Shown here in pieces: positions 51,380 to 59,642 of a DNA stretch of 64,000 nt (position 1 is the stretch's first letter; each line of letters starts with the position of its first letter). Position numbers and translations under genes: made by a program. The stretch comes from Aquabacter sp040755535 (GTDB lineage Bacteria; Pseudomonadota; Alphaproteobacteria; Rhizobiales; Xanthobacteraceae), in the NCBI GenBank assembly GCA_040755535.1, contig JBFMAV010000005.1, forward strand, positions 1 to 64,000. The letters run 5' to 3'. The notes under the pieces were generated by a model. The model worked only from the letters and a program-made list of their open reading frames with translations, searched no databases and was not told where the DNA came from.

Positions 51380-53173
51380 TCAGGTCGCGGGATCCTCCCC
51401 GAACAAAGTGCGGCGCTGACGTTCCAGCGCCTGCGCATAGGCGAGCAGAGCTCCCGCCTCATCCAGCATCCCGACAGGACGGTTCTGCGCCGTTCCGTCC
51501 GTCACGGCGAGGACGGGCGTCTGCGTGCCCTCGAAGCGCCTGAGCGCGTCCTGCACGCTCATCCCCGGCTGCACCGCGCAGTCGGCGCAGATGGCGAGCG
51601 CCGAGGCGGGCGTCGCGGGGTCCGCGCTCAAGGCCGTCAGCAACCGGACGATGCCCGCATAGGCGCCCCTCTCATCCACCAACGCCACCACGCGCACAGA
51701 TGTATCGCGGAACCGCGCCCGCAGGTCCGCGACCTGCCCGCCGGCGGGAAAGACCGGGGGGTCGGCCTGCATGAGGCGCGCGACGGTCAACTCGCGCAAA
51801 ATCCCGACATCGTGGGCGCCCCGGATGCTCTCGCCCCGCAGATGCATGCGCCAGGTGGAGAAGGAATAGCCGAAGCACAGGCGCACGGTGAGCGAACAGG
51901 CGATGGCGGCCACCAGCACAAGGCCCGCGATCGCCAGATTGCTTGTGGCCTCCAGCACCAGGAACGTCATGGTGGCCGGGCCGCCGACAATGCCCACCGC
52001 AAGGGCCGCCATGCCCACCACGGCGGCGACCACCGGGTCGATATGGACAAAGGGCGCCGCCAGCAGCACGACGCCCGCGAACAGCTTGCCCATCATGCTG
52101 CCGAGGAACAGGGCGGCCGAGAACAGGCCGCCGCGAAATCCCGAGCCGAGCGAACAGGCGGCGGCCAGGATCTTCAGTGCGAGGATCAAAGCCACCGATA
52201 GGGTGATGGCGGAATCCACCTGAATGTGGATGGCGGACTCGCCGCTGGCCAGGACCTGGGGGGAGACGAGCGCCAGCGCGCCCACCGCGAGACCTCCCGC
52301 CACCGGCCGCAGCGGTGCCGGCAGCCCGCTGCGTGAGAAACCCTGTTCGACCAGCGTCATGAGCCGCATGACGAGGATCGCCAGCGCCGCGCCCACGAAC
52401 CCCAGCAGCAGATAGAGCAGATAGTCCGACGCGACGATGTCGGGCACGTGCGGAATGATGATTGGCGTGCCCACCACGCCGAGCATCTGGGCGGAGAGAT
52501 AGCCGAGCAGAGCAGCCGCCATCACCGGCGCGACATGGGGAATGGCATAGACCCCGATGATCAGCTCAAACGCATAAAACGCCCCGGCGAGGGGCGCGTG
52601 GAAGGCCGCCGCGATGCCGCCGGCGGCGCCACATCCCACCAGGACGCGCAAATCACTGCGGCGCAAATTCAGCTTCTGACCAATGGCGGAGGCGATGCCC
52701 GAGCCCCATTGCGTATAGCCGGCCTCCATTCCGACCGATGCGCCGAAACCGTTGCCGAGAACCGTCTGGCTCGACAGGATGACACTATCGAGGAGCGACA
52801 TCTTGCCGCCTTCGAGGGCATTGGCCTCGATGGGGTCCACTACCGGCGTGGGACGCAGTCGTTTGACCACCAGCGCATACAGCCCGATCAGCAATCCGCC
52901 CACCGCCGGCACGAAATACATGTAGGTGGATGTCAGGTCGGGCGTCGCGCTGAGGAAACCGCCAGGGCCCGTGGAGAACAACAGGGCATGGAGCCAGTGG
53001 GCGGTGATGCTCATGAGAGTCGCGCCCGAGCCGGCGAGAACGCCCACCACGCAGGCCAGAAGGACCAGGACAATCTCGCGGCGCACCGAAAGGCTTACGA
53101 GCCGGCCGAGGATCTGCCCCCGCGCCTCCCGCGCGCTGATCTCGAAAACCTGGTCCTGCGCCCCCGCGTCCAT
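51380..53173 (-). CDS. ClC family channel/transporter with atypical selectivity-filter motifs and C-terminal CBS domains
   Basis: 597 residues: about 10-12 TM segments up to ~440, then two CBS-like modules (~455-585). The fold is ClC, as seen in GCGAAGGIAAAFHAPLAGAFYAF. However, the filter motifs differ from the canonical forms. GREGP is replaced by GMEAG (gating-glutamate position Glu150 kept), the GSGIP region reads VVDPIEANAL (~111-120), and GxFAPxL reads GGLFSAAL (348-355). Chloride versus other anion specificity and channel versus antiporter mode therefore cannot be predicted. The CBS domains suggest nucleotide control. It follows parC by 8 bases on the same strand. Confidence 0.85.
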   Translation of the reverse strand: MDAGAQDQVFEISAREARGQILGRLVSLSVRREIVLVLLACVVGVLAGSGATLMSITAHWLHALLFSTGPGGFLSATPDLTSTYMYFVPAVGGLLIGLYALVVKRLRPTPVVDPIEANALEGGKMSLLDSVILSSQTVLGNGFGASVGMEAGYTQWGSGIASAIGQKLNLRRSDLRVLVGCGAAGGIAAAFHAPLAGAFYAFELIIGVYAIPHVAPVMAAALLGYLSAQMLGVVGTPIIIPHVPDIVASDYLLYLLLGFVGAALAILVMRLMTLVEQGFSRSGLPAPLRPVAGGLAVGALALVSPQVLASGESAIHIQVDSAITLSVALILALKILAAACSLGSGFRGGLFSAALFLGSMMGKLFAGVVLLAAPFVHIDPVVAAVVGMAALAVGIVGGPATMTFLVLEATSNLAIAGLVLVAAIACSLTVRLCFGYSFSTWRMHLRGESIRGAHDVGILRELTVARLMQADPPVFPAGGQVADLRARFRDTSVRVVALVDERGAYAGIVRLLTALSADPATPASALAICADCAVQPGMSVQDALRRFEGTQTPVLAVTDGTAQNRPVGMLDEAGALLAYAQALERQRRTLFGEDPAT

Positions 53174-53181
53174 AAGCTGCC

Positions 53182-55419
53182 CTATCGGAATTTGTTGCTG
53201 CGCGGAAATCCCTTCGGCGGCAGCCGCCCGGAAGAGGCGCGCTCACCCTGCCAGTCCAAAAGCTCTGTCACGGTCCAGGTCCGCCCGGAGGAATCCTCCC
53301 AGGTGAGACCATCGGCGCGAAGGAAGACCTTCAGGTCCGACAAGCCGCCTTCCCGGTAGCGTTGCAGACGCACGCCGCGCCCGCGTGCCATCTCCGGCAC
53401 CTGGTTCAAAGGGAACACCAGGAGTTTCCGGTTGTCCCCGATCACCGCAACCGTGTCGCCATTGGCCGGAACCGCGGCGTGGGCCTTGTCCGTGGCGTCC
53501 ACGGTCAGCACCTGCTTGCCCTTGCGGGTATTGGCGATGCAATCTTCTTCCGCGACCACGAAGCCGCGTCCCTCGCGCGAGGCCACCAGCAGCCTGGCGC
53601 CCGGCGAATGAACGAAGACGCGGGCAATCTCCGCTTCCTGCTCCACCTCGATCATGAGCCGGAGGGGCTCACCATGTCCGCGCCCGCCGGGCAACTTCGA
53701 GGCGTCCAGCGTGTAGAAGCGGCCATTGGAGGCAAACACCATGATCCGCGATGTGGTCTCCGCGAAGAAGGCGTGGGCGAGGCTGTCATCAGCCTTGAAC
53801 TGGAGGCCCGAGAGATCCTGCACATGACCCTTCAAAGCGCGGATCCAGCCCTTGGCGGAGACGACCACCGTGATGGGCTCGCGCTCCACCAGGGCTTCGG
53901 TAAAGGCGTCCTCGTGGATGTCGGGGGCCACGGCAAAGGTGGTGCGGCGGCGCCCCAGCGCGGTCTCGGGACCATAAAGCTTGCGGGTGTCCTTGATTTC
54001 CTTCGAGATTGAGCGCCACTGCGCTGCCTCCGAGCCCACCAGCTTGTTAAGCTGGTCCTGCTCCTTGGAGAGCGCATCGTGCTCCTTGCGGATCTCCATC
54101 TCCTCAAGCCGGCGCAGGGAGCGCAGGCGCATATTGAGGATGGCTTCGGCCTGCGTGTCCGTGAGGGAGAAGGTGGCCATCAGCACCACCTTCGGCTCAT
54201 CCTCCTCCCGGATGATGCGGATCACCTCATCCAGATTGAGATAGGCGATCAGATAGCCGGCAAGGATTTCCAGACGGCGGGCAATCTCCGCGAGCCTATG
54301 GCGCGAGCGGCGCAGCAGCACGTCGCGGCGGTGCGCGAGCCACTCGCGCAAGGCATCCGCCAGCGAGAGCACCCTGGGAATCTGGCCCCGCACCAGCACA
54401 TTCATATTGAGCGGAACCCGCGCCTCAAGCTCGGTGAGCTTGAAGAGGCTCTCCATGAGCACCTCGGGGTCAACCGTGCGGGCGCGCGGCTCAAGAACGA
54501 GGCGGATGTCCTCGGCGCTTTCGTCGCGCACGTCGGCGAGCAGCGGCAGCTTCTTGTCGGTGAGGAGTTCGGCGATCTTCTCCACGAGGCGCGATTTCGG
54601 CACGCCATAGGGAATTTCCGTCACCACGACGAGATAGGTGCCGCGTCCCCCCTCCTCCCGATGCCACCGCGCGCGCACGCGGAAGGAGCCGCGCCCCGTC
54701 GCATAGGCTTCGGCGATGCCCACGGGATCGTCCACGAGGATGCCGCCCGTGGGGAAATCCGGACCGGGCACAAATTGCAGCAGGTCGGAGGCCGGCGCGG
54801 CGGGATGCTCGATGAGGTGCAGCGCGGCGTCCAGCAGTTCCGCCGCATTATGCGGCGGGATGGAGGTCGCCATGCCGACCGCGATGCCCTGGGAGCCGTT
54901 GGCGAGCAGATTGGGGAAGGCCGCCGGCAGAACGCTGGGCTCGTCCTCCGAGCCGTCATAGGTCGGGCGGAAATCCACCGCGTCCTCGTCGATCCCGTCC
55001 AGCAATAGCATGGCGGTATCGGTCAGGCGCGCCTCGGTATAGCGCATGGCGGCGGCATTATCGCCGTCCACGTTTCCAAAATTGCCCTGCCCGTCCACCA
55101 GCGGGTAGCGCTGGGCGAAGTCCTGGGCGAGACGCACCAGCGCGTCATAGACCGCCTGGTCGCCATGGGGATGGAATTTGCCGATGACATCGCCCACAAC
55201 ACGCGCGCACTTCTTGAACCCTTGGCTTGGGTCGAGCCGCAATTGGCGCATGGCATGCAGGATGCGCCGATGCACGGGCTTGAGCCCATCGCGCGCATCG
55301 GGCAGAGCCCGATGCATGATGGTGGACAGGGCATAGGCGAGGTAGCGCTCTTCCAGCGCGGTCTTCAGTTCGACCGGCTCGATGGCGCCATCTCCGGGCG
55401 GAGTCGTGCGGGAGGCCAT
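53182..55419 (-). CDS. parC: DNA topoisomerase IV subunit A
   Basis: 745-residue type II topoisomerase subunit that, with ParE, decatenates daughter chromosomes. The quinolone-resistance region is GKFHPHGDQAVYDALVRLAQ (residues 80-99) and the catalytic tyrosine is Tyr127 in MRYTEARL. The C-terminal beta-pinwheel from ~490 has repeats such as FYTLDASKLPGGRGHGE. At 745 residues, with this degenerate C-terminal wheel, it is ParC rather than the longer GyrA. The start ATG at 55419 gives MASRTTPPGDGAIEPVELK. Confidence 0.96.
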   Translation of the reverse strand: MASRTTPPGDGAIEPVELKTALEERYLAYALSTIMHRALPDARDGLKPVHRRILHAMRQLRLDPSQGFKKCARVVGDVIGKFHPHGDQAVYDALVRLAQDFAQRYPLVDGQGNFGNVDGDNAAAMRYTEARLTDTAMLLLDGIDEDAVDFRPTYDGSEDEPSVLPAAFPNLLANGSQGIAVGMATSIPPHNAAELLDAALHLIEHPAAPASDLLQFVPGPDFPTGGILVDDPVGIAEAYATGRGSFRVRARWHREEGGRGTYLVVVTEIPYGVPKSRLVEKIAELLTDKKLPLLADVRDESAEDIRLVLEPRARTVDPEVLMESLFKLTELEARVPLNMNVLVRGQIPRVLSLADALREWLAHRRDVLLRRSRHRLAEIARRLEILAGYLIAYLNLDEVIRIIREEDEPKVVLMATFSLTDTQAEAILNMRLRSLRRLEEMEIRKEHDALSKEQDQLNKLVGSEAAQWRSISKEIKDTRKLYGPETALGRRRTTFAVAPDIHEDAFTEALVEREPITVVVSAKGWIRALKGHVQDLSGLQFKADDSLAHAFFAETTSRIMVFASNGRFYTLDASKLPGGRGHGEPLRLMIEVEQEAEIARVFVHSPGARLLVASREGRGFVVAEEDCIANTRKGKQVLTVDATDKAHAAVPANGDTVAVIGDNRKLLVFPLNQVPEMARGRGVRLQRYREGGLSDLKVFLRADGLTWEDSSGRTWTVTELLDWQGERASSGRLPPKGFPRSNKFR

Positions 55420-55729
55420 ATCACCGACCTAGCGCGCCGGCCCTTTCCGCACAAGGCTGAGAGCGCCGTCGCTCAGGTTTGGCGGCCGCGCCCGACTTTG
55501 ACCTCAAGCCGCCGTGATCGCGCCCCCTCGCCGCCCGCACAATGAACAAAGGAGGGAGATTCGTTTAGTGAAATGAATATCCGTTCATTTTATGAGACAA
55601 ATAACCATCGACAGGTTAATTTAATTTCATCATCGCACGCCAACGGGAACACAACCCTGACATTCGAGCGTTTCACCTTTCGATACGGGATGGATGACTG
55701 TCCGTTCCCGCTCCCGAGGAGGAGACGAT
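55420..55729. other. Intergenic region upstream of parC and the 113-residue secreted protein
   Basis: 310 bases. The left half is GC-rich and should hold the parC promoter. From about 55560 to 55640 the sequence turns AT-rich, with a palindrome at 55571-55590 and GGTTAATTTAATTTC at 55613-55627, probably the promoter and operator zone of the plus-strand gene at 55730. No exact -35/-10 pair was fixed. Confidence 0.5.
55571..55590. promoter_or_regulatory. Operator-like inverted repeat
   Basis: AAATGAA-N6-TTCATTT is a perfect 7-bp-arm palindrome in an AT-rich tract 140 bases before the start of the secreted protein gene. The size and symmetry fit a dimeric repressor site. The cognate regulator is unknown. 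Confidence 0.4.
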
Positions 55730-56071
55730 ATGAAACGACTTGTCCTTGCTGCATGCGGTGCTGCGGCCCTTGGCCTGACAACTTTCGCGAGCGGCGCGGG
55801 TGCCGCACCGCTCAACCCCGTTAATCCCGCCCTTGCCGGAAGCGTGGCGGGGATTACCGAGGATGTGCGCTGGCGGCAGGTGTGCCGCCCGGTGTGGCGC
55901 GGCCCTGTTCGCGTCGTGAATTGCCGCAATGTCTGGGTGGGAGGTCCGCGTGGACCCGGCTATCAGGCTGCACCATGGCGCGGCGGCCCCGGCCCGCGCT
56001 ACGGCGGCCCGCCTCCCGGCCCGCGTTATGGATGGGGCGGCGGTCCGCCTCCCGGCCCACGTTATTACTGA
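55730..56071 (+). CDS. Small secreted Gly/Pro/Arg/Tyr-rich protein
   Basis: 113 residues from the ATG at 55730, with GAGGAGGAGACGAT as a strong ribosome-binding site. A signal peptide (~1-26, ending SGAGA-AP) is followed by a short folded-looking segment with Cys52 and Cys65 (WRQVCRPVWRGPVRVVNC). A tail of GPRYG/GGPPPGPRY repeats ends in RYY. Such proteins are common in Hyphomicrobiales and of unknown function. The upstream region has an operator-like palindrome. It converges with recO, 27 bases downstream. Confidence 0.78.
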   Translation: MKRLVLAACGAAALGLTTFASGAGAAPLNPVNPALAGSVAGITEDVRWRQVCRPVWRGPVRVVNCRNVWVGGPRGPGYQAAPWRGGPGPRYGGPPPGPRYGWGGGPPPGPRYY

Positions 56072-56098
56072 CGGCACGCAGATCATACCTGCACCGAC

Positions 56099-56842
56099 TT
56101 AAAGATGAGGGTCATGGTCCTCATCTGAGCGTGCCACCGCCGAGAGGAAACCTGCGCGGGCATCTGATAAAGACAGCCCGCGCGGTTCCATGACATTGCG
56201 CGCCAGAAAATGCCCCGTCAGTTGGAACGCCGCGGCGATCTCGTCGAACGTCGGGCGCACTTGGTTTGCCAGCAGAAAGCTCGGCAACGGAAGCAAGCGA
56301 TCGGCATAGTCTCTGCCTGCGGCGGCGCTGACCGCCCGTCCTGTTCGCGGCGAGACATAGACCAGATCGTCCCGCGTTCCGGTGGCTGCGCACCGGTCGA
56401 GATCCAGGCCAAAACCAAGCTCCGCCAGCATGGCAACTTCCAGCCGCGCCATGAGGATGGCCGCGCTGCGCGGATCGTCGAATGTATCGAGAATGGTCTC
56501 GCACACGGTAAACAGGCTCGGATGCGAGTCCCGCTCCGGCAATAGCCGGAGCATTTGCGCCATATGGCTGATGCCGAAGCTGGAATGGGCCGTACGCATG
56601 AGCGATTCGGCCCTCAGCCTCACGGGCTCGACGCTATAGGTCCCAAGCTGGTCCCCAAGCCGGGCGCGCCACGTGGCGTGAACCGTATTTCCGATCTGGA
56701 GCACCGGCGCGAGCCGCCGCGAATAGGCCCCGCGCACCAGGCCGAGATGCCGCCCGTGATGCGCGGTCAGGAGTTCGACGATGCCGCTGGCCTCGCCATG
56801 CCGGCGGACGCCCGTGACGAGGCCCTCGTCGGTCCAGTCCAC
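56099..56842 (-). CDS. recO: DNA repair protein RecO
   Basis: 247 residues. The N-terminal OB-fold starts WTDEGLVTGVRRHGEASGIV with the typical LLTAHHGRHLGLVRGAYSRR. The C-terminal helical domain includes FGLDLDRCAATGTRDDLVYV and SPRTGRAVS. RecO loads RecA onto SSB-coated DNA with RecR. It follows era by 7 bases, the conserved era-recO order. Length is normal. Confidence 0.94.
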   Translation of the reverse strand: MDWTDEGLVTGVRRHGEASGIVELLTAHHGRHLGLVRGAYSRRLAPVLQIGNTVHATWRARLGDQLGTYSVEPVRLRAESLMRTAHSSFGISHMAQMLRLLPERDSHPSLFTVCETILDTFDDPRSAAILMARLEVAMLAELGFGLDLDRCAATGTRDDLVYVSPRTGRAVSAAAGRDYADRLLPLPSFLLANQVRPTFDEIAAAFQLTGHFLARNVMEPRGLSLSDARAGFLSAVARSDEDHDPHL

Positions 56843-56849
56843 GGCCGCC

Positions 56850-58001
56850 TCACTCTCCCTTGGGGAACTCCAGGCCCATTTCGCGATAGCGCTCGGGGTC
56901 GTCCGCCCAATTCTCGCGCACCTTCACGAACAGGAACAGGTGCACCTTCTGCTCGGTGATTTCCGCAATCTCCGCGCGGGCTTCGGAGGAAATCGCCTTG
57001 ATGGTCGCTCCGCCCTTGCCCAGCACGATTTTGCGCTGACTTTCGCGTTCCACGAAAATCGTCTGCTCGATTCGCACCGACCCATCGCGCAATTCCTTCC
57101 AGGAATCGGTTTCGACGGTGGAGCGATAGGGAAGCTCGTCATGCAGGCGCACAAACAACTTTTCCCGCGTCACTTCGGCGGCCAGCATGCGCATGGGCGC
57201 ATCGGTGATCTGGTCTTCCGGGTAGAGCCACGGCCCGTCCGGCATGTTGTTGGCGAACCAGCCTTTTAGGTCGTCCACGCCGTCGCCGGTCATGGCGGAG
57301 ATCATGAAGACCTGCTCGAAGGAGAGGCGCTCGGTGATCTGCGCGGTGAGCGCCAGCAAGGTGTCGCGGCGGATAAGGTCGATCTTGTTGAGGATCAGGG
57401 CGCGAGGGCGCTTCACCTGCGACAGCGGCTGCAGCAGCGCCTCCACATCGGGATCGAGCCCGCGCTTGGCATCCACCAGAAGTGCGACGAGGTCGGCATC
57501 CGAAGCACTGGTCCAGGCCGTGGAGACCATGGCCCGCTCCAGCCGGCGGCGCGGCGAGAAGATGCCGGGGGTATCCACCAGAACCACCTGGGCCGAACCA
57601 TCCAGCATGATGCCGCGTACGATGGCGCGCGTGGTCTGCACCTTGTGGGACACGATGGAGACTTTGGTCCCCACCAACGCATTGGTCAGCGTGGACTTGC
57701 CGGCATTGGGCGCACCCAGCAGCGCGACGAAGCCGCACCGGGTGGGGCCTTCGGGCGGCGCCGGGCGGGCAGCCCGTTCGAGAGGCAAATCCTCGTCGTC
57801 GAGGTCCTCATCGTCGAGGTCCTCATCGTCGAAATCCTCGCCGTCCGGATCTTCATTGGCGTCGAGACCGGGGACGTCGAGGTCGGAGTTCCCGCCCGTC
57901 TCCGTATCAAGATCCGCGTCGTGCTCTTCTGCGACCGCCGGGGTCGGTGCCTGCTGGTCGGTCTCGTCGTCAGAAGGCTTGCGCCCGTCCTGCGTGCTCA
58001 T
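56850..58001 (-). CDS. era: GTPase Era with acidic N-terminal extension
   Basis: 383 residues from the ATG at 58001 (MSTQDGRKPSDDETDQQ), overlapping rnc as ATGA. Era binds the 3' end of 16S rRNA and helps 30S assembly. GTPase motifs are GAPNAGKSTL, DTPG and NKIDL; the C-terminal KH domain contains GKGGATIKAISSEAR. Usual Era is ~300 residues. Here the first ~85 residues are a strongly acidic, disordered extension with DEDLD repeats, encoded by a 15-base tandem repeat. This tail is not part of the canonical enzyme and could have been expanded by slippage (inference). Confidence 0.96.
   Translation of the reverse strand: MSTQDGRKPSDDETDQQAPTPAVAEEHDADLDTETGGNSDLDVPGLDANEDPDGEDFDDEDLDDEDLDDEDLPLERAARPAPPEGPTRCGFVALLGAPNAGKSTLTNALVGTKVSIVSHKVQTTRAIVRGIMLDGSAQVVLVDTPGIFSPRRRLERAMVSTAWTSASDADLVALLVDAKRGLDPDVEALLQPLSQVKRPRALILNKIDLIRRDTLLALTAQITERLSFEQVFMISAMTGDGVDDLKGWFANNMPDGPWLYPEDQITDAPMRMLAAEVTREKLFVRLHDELPYRSTVETDSWKELRDGSVRIEQTIFVERESQRKIVLGKGGATIKAISSEARAEIAEITEQKVHLFLFVKVRENWADDPERYREMGLEFPKGE
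57791..57850. repeat. Four tandem 15-base repeats inside era
   Basis: Four adjacent copies of CCTC(A/G)TCGTCGAGGT-like units (57791-57805, 57806-57820, 57821-57835, 57836-57850) encode the acidic DEDLD pentapeptide repeats of Era. The middle two are nearly identical and the outer ones diverge. The unit length keeps frame, so copy number could change without breaking the gene. Confidence 0.85.
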
Positions 58002-58705
58002 GCCTCGCTCCCGTCCGATACGCCCTCGCGGGCGAGGAAGGCGGCAGCGGCCGCCTTCTGCGCATCCTGCTTGGAATTTCCCAGGGCCTCCGCGCCTTCG
58101 AGCCCTGGAAGCTCCACCGCAACCACAAAGCGCGGCGCGTGGTCCGGCCCGCTGCGCGACACTTCGCGGTAGGCCGGCGGCGGCAGGCCGCGTGCTTGGG
58201 CCCATTCCTGAAGCACGGTCTTGGGGTCGCGCAGCGGCCGGCGCGGCGTCTCCAGCCGAGCGCGCCAGAAGCGGTCCACAAGGGCCCGCGCGGATTCATA
58301 TCCGGCATCGAGATAGACCGCCGCAACCACCGATTCCGCGATGTCCGCGAGAATCGTGCGGCGCTTGCGCGCCCCCGCCTGCGACTCGCCCGGTCCCAGC
58401 CGGATGAAATTCGCGACGCCCATGTCCTGGGCCACTTCGGCGCAGGCCTCCTCGCGCACGAGATCGGCCAGCCGCCGCGACAATTCCCCTTCTTCCGCAA
58501 CGGGAAAGGCCTGGAACAGCATGTCGGAGACGATGCTGCCGAGCACATGGTCGCCCAGGAACTCCAGGCGCTGATAGGACCGCAGGCGCGGCGCCTCGCC
58601 CTTCACCGCGCTGATATGGGTCAGTGCGAGATCGATCAGGGCGCGGTCCGCGAACTGGTGCCCGATGCGGGCTTCGAGCGCCGCGAGGTCGTCGGGCGCG
58701 CTCAT
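57998..58705 (-). CDS. rnc: Ribonuclease III
   Basis: 235 residues from the ATG at 58705, which overlaps the lepB stop as ATGA. The RNase III signature is YQRLEFLGDHVLGSIVSDML, and the second acidic pair is in AAVYLDAGYESARALVDRFW. The C-terminal double-stranded-RNA-binding domain runs from ~160 to 228 and ends KQDAQKAAAAAFLAREG. It processes rRNA precursors and structured mRNAs. An in-frame ATG 17 codons upstream lies inside lepB and is not favoured. Confidence 0.95.
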   Translation of the reverse strand: MSAPDDLAALEARIGHQFADRALIDLALTHISAVKGEAPRLRSYQRLEFLGDHVLGSIVSDMLFQAFPVAEEGELSRRLADLVREEACAEVAQDMGVANFIRLGPGESQAGARKRRTILADIAESVVAAVYLDAGYESARALVDRFWRARLETPRRPLRDPKTVLQEWAQARGLPPPAYREVSRSGPDHAPRFVVAVELPGLEGAEALGNSKQDAQKAAAAAFLAREGVSDGSEA

Positions 58706-59454
58706 CGGACCCACGAGAAGAGGCGGGTCCAGCGCACCGTCCAGGGCCAAGTCCACACCTGCCAGGCGGGGGTGTGGTCGTCGATGGAAAAGAAAATGAT
58801 CTGGGCCTTGCCGATCAGATTCTCGAACGGGACATAGCCGACCTGACTCAGCACGCGGCTGTCGGCGGAATTGTCCCGGTTGTCGCCCATCATGAAATAG
58901 TGGCCCGGAGGAACGTTATAAACCTGCGTATTGTCGTAAAAGCCGTTATCAACGAGATCGAGCGTTTCGTAAGACACACCATTGGGTAACGTCTCACGAT
59001 AACGCTTCACAGGGACCATCCGGCCCGAGCCGTCATCCTGCATCACGTCCGACAGCCGCTCGCGCTTGACTGGGACGCCGTTGATGTTGAGCACGCCCTC
59101 GATCATCTGAATGCGGTCACCCGGCATTCCGACCACGCGCTTGATGTAGTCCGTCTCGTTGTCCTTGGGCAGCTTGAACACCACCACGTCGCCCCGGGTG
59201 GGGGGCGCGCCGAAGATGCGGCCGGAAAAAAGCGGCGGAGAAAAGGGAATGGAATACCGGGAATAGCCGTAGCTGAACTTCGATACGAAGAGATAATCCC
59301 CGATCAGCAGGGTATCTTTCATCGAGCCCGACGGGATGTTGAAGGGTTGGAAAAACAGCGTGCGGATCACGAGCGCGATCAGCAGGGCATGGACAATGAC
59401 CCGCACGGTTTCCATGAAACCGCCGTCTTTTTTCGTGTCGCTCGTTGTGCTCAT
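58702..59454 (-). CDS. lepB: Signal peptidase I
   Basis: 250 residues from the ATG at 59454. A single TM helix (~17-36, VRVIVHALLIALVIRTLFF) anchors the enzyme. The catalytic Ser is in FNIPSGSMKDTLLIGD and the Lys is in DYIKRVVGMPGDRI. The C-terminal GDNRDNSADSRVLSQVGYVP is diagnostic. It cleaves Sec and Tat signal peptides, so it would mature the secreted proteins noted elsewhere in this window. The frame upstream of 59454 has no family features. It is coupled to rnc by a 4-base overlap. Confidence 0.96.
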   Translation of the reverse strand: MSTTSDTKKDGGFMETVRVIVHALLIALVIRTLFFQPFNIPSGSMKDTLLIGDYLFVSKFSYGYSRYSIPFSPPLFSGRIFGAPPTRGDVVVFKLPKDNETDYIKRVVGMPGDRIQMIEGVLNINGVPVKRERLSDVMQDDGSGRMVPVKRYRETLPNGVSYETLDLVDNGFYDNTQVYNVPPGHYFMMGDNRDNSADSRVLSQVGYVPFENLIGKAQIIFFSIDDHTPAWQVWTWPWTVRWTRLFSWVR

Positions 59455-59642
59455 TGAGTATCCGGTCGGCCCCGAGATTTGTGTCCGCTCCGCGCGGCGT
59501 GATGCCGGCTCTTGCGGTGGCACGCTCATGTCCGGGGGTCGAGGCGATGCCGGTCCCGTGCCTGTGCAGGAAACCGAGACCCGGACGAACCCGCGCGGAT
59601 GGTCTCTATAAACGCTTCACGAATTGGGGGCAACGCGACCGC

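Noticed and set aside
57791..57850. Tandem repeats as a CRISPR array
   Set aside because: The units are 15 bases, directly adjacent without spacers, and in frame within era.
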